From Prescottella defluvii (GTDB lineage Bacteria > Actinomycetota > Actinomycetes > Mycobacteriales > Mycobacteriaceae): 64,000 nt of DNA. Every line of letters starts with the position of its first letter. The stretch's first letter is position 1. The notes beneath the pieces are model-generated. The model did no database searches. It was not told where the DNA came from and saw only the letters and a program-made list of their open reading frames with translations. The position numbers and the translations under genes are program-made. Where the stretch lies: assembly GCF_000738775.1 (NCBI RefSeq), contig NZ_JPOC01000028.1:172998-236997 (forward strand), given 5' to 3'. Positions 60,274 through 64,000 of the stretch are shown here, piece by piece.

Positions 60274-61505
60274 GCGCCCAGCTCCGCCTCGAGCTGCTTG
60301 GCGAAGGATTCGCGCAGCAGCACGTCGTTCGGCTCGTCGGGCAGCTCGGTGAGCGGCTGCGCGACCTCGGACGGCGTGGGTCCGTACTTCGCGGCCAGCG
60401 GTGCCAGCGCGTCCAGGTCGAAGTCGTACAGCTCGGCGGCGTTCGCCGCGAACAGCTTCCGCAGCTCCGCATCCTCCACGTCGTGCATGACCTGACGGAC
60501 GCACTCACGGGTGAACGGGTACGTGCCCTCGTTGTGCGGGTAGTCGCTGCCCCACATGAACTTGCCCTCGCCGAGGGTGTCGCGCGACGCCATGTCCTGC
60601 GCCGACGGCATCGTCGCGCCCACCCACACGTTGCGGCGGAAGTACTCGCTCGGACGCAGCGGCAACTGCTCGTCCTCGCTGTAGAACAGCTCGCCGATCC
60701 GCCCGGTGCGCTTGACCCGGAGGTCGACCGTGTCGAGCTGGCGCATCAGGTCCGGCGCCCACGAGCAGCCCTGCTCGGATACTGCGAACTTGAGCTTCGG
60801 GAACCGCTCGAACACGCCCGAGAGGATCATCTGCACGAGCGGCCGCATCGAGTAGAAGCCGACCTCGTTGATGTAGAGCAGCGACGACGTCTTGTAGCGG
60901 CCGTAGTCGGGCAGGCCGGTGCCGGCGTGGCTGTTCACCGGCACGCCGAGGTCCTCACAGACCTTCCACAGCCGGTCGTACTCGGGGTCGTACAGCGGCT
61001 TGACCCACTTGACGTCCGGCGCCAGGTTCGGCAGCAGGATGCCGCCGCGCAGTCCGTTCTCCTTGACCCACTCGACGTCCTTGATCGCCTCGTCGACGTC
61101 GTTGAGGAACACCTGGGCGACGCCGGCGCGCTGCGCAGGAGCGTCGTTGCAGAAATCCTTGAGCCAGCGGTTGTGCGCCCGTACACCCGCGAGACGCTTG
61201 TCGAAGTCCTCGGCCCGCGGCGGACCCGCCAGGACGGCTGCACTCGGGAAGAACGGAGGCACCGTGTTGGGGAAGAGCACCTCACCGACCGTGCCGTCTC
61301 CCTGCGTCTCACGCAGGCGACGCTCGTTGTCCCAGTTGCGAGTTCGGCCGTCGTCGACGAGGTCGCGGTAGGGGTTCTTGTACTTCCCGCGCCACGCGTC
61401 GAACTCCTCGTGCCACTTCGATTCGAGGTAGGAGCGATAGGTGGCGTGATCGGCGCCGGCGTGACTGTCGGCAGAGATGAGGATGTACGGGGTTTCGTTC
61501 GTCAC
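60270..61505 (-). CDS. Amidohydrolase family protein (PF04909)
   Basis: A 411-aa amidohydrolase-2 protein. The N-terminal motif is ISADSHAG, the central metal His lies in NSHAGTGLPDYG, SEQGCSWAPDLMRQLD follows, and MWGSDYPHNEGTYP holds the catalytic Asp. It resembles the 35435 protein in architecture. I chose GTG 61505 because AGGAG lies seven bases upstream; ATG 61529 has no ribosome site. First of six co-directional genes down to the TetR at 54839, with two KstR-like dyads upstream. Confidence 0.85.
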   Translation of the reverse strand: MTNETPYILISADSHAGADHATYRSYLESKWHEEFDAWRGKYKNPYRDLVDDGRTRNWDNERRLRETQGDGTVGEVLFPNTVPPFFPSAAVLAGPPRAEDFDKRLAGVRAHNRWLKDFCNDAPAQRAGVAQVFLNDVDEAIKDVEWVKENGLRGGILLPNLAPDVKWVKPLYDPEYDRLWKVCEDLGVPVNSHAGTGLPDYGRYKTSSLLYINEVGFYSMRPLVQMILSGVFERFPKLKFAVSEQGCSWAPDLMRQLDTVDLRVKRTGRIGELFYSEDEQLPLRPSEYFRRNVWVGATMPSAQDMASRDTLGEGKFMWGSDYPHNEGTYPFTRECVRQVMHDVEDAELRKLFAANAAELYDFDLDALAPLAAKYGPTPSEVAQPLTELPDEPNDVLLRESFAKQLEAELGA

Positions 61506-61533
61506 TGTGACACTCCTGATCGACGGCATGATT

Positions 61534-61546
61534 GAAACCGTGTTCT
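61534..61546. promoter_or_regulatory. KstR-like dyad GAAAC-N3-GTTCT, site 3
   Basis: GAAACCGTGTTCT, 28 bp upstream of the amidohydrolase start at 61505. The right arm and spacer (CGTGTTCT) are identical to site 1. Confidence 0.55.
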
Positions 61547-61609
61547 ATACGAATGCTTCGAGAGTAGCGCGGATCACGCGCATGTCAAGACATGCGGACC
61601 AAACGACAT

Positions 61610-61622
61610 AGAACCTGGTTCC
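61610..61622. promoter_or_regulatory. KstR-like dyad AGAAC-N3-GTTCC, site 4
   Basis: AGAACCTGGTTCC, 76 bp from site 3 in the same promoter region. Two sites in one promoter would fit strong repression. Confidence 0.55.
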
Positions 61623-61652
61623 ACCTATTGGATCGCATGGCCGTGGAACGTG

Positions 61653-61683
61653 AAGAGCCCCCGGCCGAAGGCCGGGGGCTCTT
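61653..61683 (-). terminator. Terminator after DegT-family gene
   Basis: A perfect 14-bp stem (AAGAGCCCCCGGCC, 61653-61666, with its complement at 61670-61683) with a GAA loop. It lies 15 bp beyond the stop of the minus-strand DegT gene. Confidence 0.9.
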
Positions 61684-61698
61684 ACAGGAAGTGGCAGG

Positions 61699-62922
61699 TT
61701 ACTGCTTCGCGGTCGCGAACTTGGAGGCGAACGCGTGGATGCTCGCGACGACGTGGTCGAGTTCCTCGTCGCTCATACCGTGGCTCATTCCGAGCGACAT
61801 GCCACGCTCGAAGACCTCGTCGGCGAAGGGCAGGCCGCCCTCGGGGATGCGGTACTCGACGTTGCGCATCATCGGGTGGCGCGTGACGTTGCCACTCCAC
61901 ACAGTTCGAGTGTCGATGCCCGCTCCTTCGAGCGACTCCTGCAGATCCCCACGCGCGAAGCCGGCGTCCTCACGGATCGTCACCGGGTAGCACAGCCACG
62001 CGGTGTAGAAGCCCTCCAGCGGCTTGGGCAGACGGAACAGTTCCGGGTAGGCGCCGAAGGCCGCGCTGAAGGCGTCGAAGATCTGGTGACGGCGCTTGTA
62101 GTTGACCTCGAGCTTGCTCAGCTGGACCAGACCGAAGGCCGATCCCAGCTCGGACGGCTCGAAGTTCCACGGCAGGACGTCGAAGATGAAGTCGTTGTCG
62201 TAGGCGACGCCGTCGAGATCCTCACGGAACACACGACCGGTCTTCGCCTGCTCGGACCCGAAGAGGTGCGGCTCGGAGCGGCGGCCCCAGCGGCGCAGCA
62301 TCAGGCCCTTGTCGCGCAGCTTCTCGTCGTCGAGGCACACCATGCCGCCGTTGCCGGCGGCCGTGATGATGTGCGACATCGCGAAGCTGGTGACAGTGAT
62401 GTCGGAGCGCGAGCCAGTCTTGGTGCCGCGCAGGGTGGTGCCGATGCAGTCGCACGAATCCTCGATGACCTTGAGGTCGTGCTTGTCGGCGATCTCGCGG
62501 ATCGCATCCCAGTCGGGGGCGTTGCCGGCGAGGTTCGGAACCAGGATCGCCTTGGTCTTGTCGGTGATCAGCTCCTCGATCTTGCTGACGTCGACGTTGT
62601 AGGTGTCGGGCTCGACGTCGACGAACACGGGGATCCAGCCGCCGCGGACGATCGGCGACACGTCGGTCGAGAACGTGAGCGGCGAGGTGATGACCTCGGA
62701 GCCCTTGGGCAGATCGAGCAGTTCGAGCGCCAGGTACAGCGCCGACGAGCCCGAGTTGCACATCAGGCCCAGCTTCTTGCCGTAGAGGTCGGCGACCTTG
62801 CGCTCCATCTCGGCGACGTTCTTGCCGATCTTCAGCGCGAACGGACCACCACGCAGGACCTCGAGGCAGGCCTCGATCTCACGCTCGTCGTGAACACTGC
62901 GGGCGTAGACAACCCTGGTCAT
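61699..62922 (-). CDS. DegT/DnrJ/EryC1-family PLP protein with His in place of the catalytic Lys
   Basis: A 407-aa protein of the sugar aminotransferase fold. PLP-contact features are NSGSSALY (residues 56-63), EDSCD (154-158) and the active-site segment SFAMSHIITAAGNGG (179-193). Here His184 stands where transaminases have the Schiff-base Lys. The same exchange defines the 3-dehydratases ColD and E1, which use PMP to deoxygenate sugars at C3. The protein could thus make a 3-deoxysugar or act on another substrate. No other sugar-nucleotide gene is visible nearby. ATG 62922 has GAGGAG upstream. Probably controlled by the divergent TetR. Confidence 0.82.
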   Translation of the reverse strand: MTRVVYARSVHDEREIEACLEVLRGGPFALKIGKNVAEMERKVADLYGKKLGLMCNSGSSALYLALELLDLPKGSEVITSPLTFSTDVSPIVRGGWIPVFVDVEPDTYNVDVSKIEELITDKTKAILVPNLAGNAPDWDAIREIADKHDLKVIEDSCDCIGTTLRGTKTGSRSDITVTSFAMSHIITAAGNGGMVCLDDEKLRDKGLMLRRWGRRSEPHLFGSEQAKTGRVFREDLDGVAYDNDFIFDVLPWNFEPSELGSAFGLVQLSKLEVNYKRRHQIFDAFSAAFGAYPELFRLPKPLEGFYTAWLCYPVTIREDAGFARGDLQESLEGAGIDTRTVWSGNVTRHPMMRNVEYRIPEGGLPFADEVFERGMSLGMSHGMSDEELDHVVASIHAFASKFATAKQ

Positions 62923-63105
62923 GGAATCTCCTCGTCGATTTCGGGTAGGTGTCCGCGGCGGCAGGTCGCACGGACACCCAGTGGGCTCGCGCCACCAGCC
63001 GGGCGGAAAGAGCATGGGCGGGCGTCACATCCACGCCGACACCGCTTCACAGCGACCGCGGAGCCGCACGTCCGATGACGCAACCACATGCCCGAATAAA
63101 GCGTA

Positions 63106-63121
63106 TTGAACGTTCATTCAA
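63106..63121. promoter_or_regulatory. TTGAA-N6-TTCAA operator, copy 1
   Basis: TTGAACGTTCATTCAA. On the opposite strand copy 2 reads TTGAACACTCATTCAA, so 14 of 16 bases agree. Likely binding site of the TetR encoded at 63315. Confidence 0.6.
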
Positions 63122-63282
63122 GGCGAATATAGGTCGAAGAATTCACGCCGTCAAGGCGGGCCCGCAACCGAACACACGCTGCACGTCCGCCCGAATCTGC
63201 ACGGCGCCAACCATGTTCGACGGAACGTCGGGCAGCGAAACGTTGCCGCTTTGACTCGACGCAACCGGCCCGGTTAATGTCG

Positions 63283-63298
63283 TTGAATGAGTGTTCAA
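63283..63298. promoter_or_regulatory. TTGAA-N6-TTCAA operator, copy 2
   Basis: TTGAATGAGTGTTCAA, 16 bp upstream of the TetR start, in inverted orientation to copy 1. Position fits auto-repression. Confidence 0.6.
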
Positions 63299-63314
63299 AT
63301 CGGAAGGGACTGAA

Positions 63315-63905
63315 GTGGCGGAACCCCAGGACCGCAAGTCCGAGATCCTCGACGCCGCCGCCACCCTGTTCGCAGCGCGTGGCATCACCGGAACGTCGAT
63401 GCGGGAGATCGGCGACGAGGTCGGCCTGAACGCCGGGGCGCTGTACCACTACTTCCGGTCGAAGGGCGCCATCGTCACCGAACTGGTCACGGTGTTCCTC
63501 TCGGACCTACTCGCGAACTACCGCACGATGGGACTGGACCAGCTCGAGCCCCGCGCCCGACTGAAGGCGATCGTCGACGTCTCACTCGCGACGGGCGCCG
63601 CGCGTCCCGACGCGACGAAGGTCTATCACGCAGAGTTCCCCAACCTGCGTGGCCTGCGCGACTTCGACGAGGCCCGCACGATCGCAGACGAGATCCAGGC
63701 CATCTGGCTCGATGCCATCGAGGCGGGCAAGGAAGCCGGCGTCCTCCGAACGGACGTTCCGTCCAAGGTGTTCCACCGATTCCTGAGGGACTCGGTGTGG
63801 TTCACCGTCTACTGGCGAAAGCCGGACGACCCCTACACGATCGACGAGCTCTCGAACGACTGCATCACGGTGTTCCTCGACGGCATGGCCGCCCCGACCC
63901 GTTGA
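63315..63905 (+). CDS. TetR-family transcriptional regulator
   Basis: A 196-aa regulator with an N-terminal helix-turn-helix (LFAARGITGTSMREIGDEVGLNAGALYHYFRSK, about residues 18-50) and a TetR_C-type ligand domain. I chose GTG 63315 with AAGGGA upstream; an in-frame ATG at 63291 overlaps the operator. It is divergent from the DegT-family gene and probably controls both. The ligand is unknown. Confidence 0.87.
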   Translation: MAEPQDRKSEILDAAATLFAARGITGTSMREIGDEVGLNAGALYHYFRSKGAIVTELVTVFLSDLLANYRTMGLDQLEPRARLKAIVDVSLATGAARPDATKVYHAEFPNLRGLRDFDEARTIADEIQAIWLDAIEAGKEAGVLRTDVPSKVFHRFLRDSVWFTVYWRKPDDPYTIDELSNDCITVFLDGMAAPTR

Positions 63906-63948
63906 CGCTCCGCACCCACCACCCCGGACAGCGAAGGAAGAATCAGCT

Positions 63949-64000
63949 GTGAGCAACACCGACACCACCCCCACTATCGGCACTACCGGCACTGCACGCG
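63949..64000 (+). CDS. Start of a gene cut by the window edge
   Basis: A GTG preceded by AAGGAAG opens a frame beginning MSNTDTTPTIGTTGTAR that runs off the right end. The Thr-rich start gives no clue to function. It lies 43 bp after the TetR stop on the same strand. Confidence 0.4.
   Translation, partial: MSNTDTTPTIGTTGTAR

Larger units (their letters stand above)
62923..63314. promoter_or_regulatory. 392-bp divergent control region (degT / tetR)
   Basis: No gene is evident. The region is relatively AT-rich in its middle and holds two near-identical dyads, at 63106-63121 and 63283-63298. One lies in front of the TetR gene and the other about 180 bp upstream of the DegT-family gene. Confidence 0.6.

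Noticed and set aside
62300..62480. Cys residues 157 and 159 of the DegT protein as part of an E1-type [2Fe-2S] cluster.
   Set aside because: They lie in the EDSCD PLP-contact motif, not at the spacing of the E1 cluster ligands.

Overview
The window is 64 kb of very GC-rich DNA with dense coding, many GTG starts, frequent 4-bp start/stop overlaps and no tRNA, rRNA, IS element or CRISPR array that I could see. A CtpI-type P-type ATPase, an antigen-85-like mycolyltransferase, a FadD15-type acyl-CoA synthetase, a kstD/kshA-type steroid enzyme pair and many TetR/FadD/FadE genes together point to a mycolic-acid actinobacterium of the Rhodococcus/Prescottella/Nocardia group. The species cannot be fixed from sequence alone.

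Left third (0-35 kb), mostly core-like functions. A CtpI-like ATPase runs in from the left edge. A two-component system (4.4-5.6 kb) and a MacB/FtsX-type ABC transporter (7.0-10.3 kb) share an 18-bp dyad, which suggests that the response regulator drives the exporter. Next come an MFS transporter, two small proteins and a carboxylesterase. A TPP riboswitch then precedes tenA-thiY-thiX-thiZ for salvage of thiamin pyrimidine. It is followed by a secreted trypsin-like protease, a lipoprotein, a KstD-type dehydrogenase with a VOC protein, a family-5 uracil-DNA glycosylase, a sirtuin, and a marR-fadD15 pair. An allophanate hydrolase sits beside a NitT/TauT-type ABC transporter and a GntR regulator; two copies of one motif suggest that they are co-regulated. 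A mycolyltransferase and a YbjN/CesT-like protein close this part.

Right half (34-62 kb), a large acyl-CoA catabolic island. It contains three PF04909-type amidohydrolases, one YtcJ-type amidohydrolase, two acyl-CoA synthetases, a tandem CaiB/BaiF CoA-transferase, a permuted CaiB-like protein, an enoyl-CoA hydratase with a long N-terminal extension, a tandem acyl-CoA dehydrogenase, four SDRs, a zinc alcohol dehydrogenase, a thiolase-fold protein without the usual cysteine paired with a DUF35 partner, a KshA-like Rieske oxygenase, and IclR and TetR regulators. Two operator families mark two interleaved regulons. One, ARCAAACGNTTGTTGCA, occurs three times and probably belongs to the TetR at 47.5 kb. 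The other, AGAAY-N3-RTTCY, occurs four times and probably belongs to the KstR-like TetR at 55 kb. I read this as the degradation route for an unidentified polycyclic or alicyclic carboxylic acid; the substrate is not determined by the sequence.

Right edge (61.7-64 kb). A DegT-family PLP enzyme has His where the Schiff-base Lys is expected, as in the 3-dehydratases ColD and E1. It is divergent from a TetR gene, and the gap between them carries two near-identical dyads. A further gene starts at the right edge.
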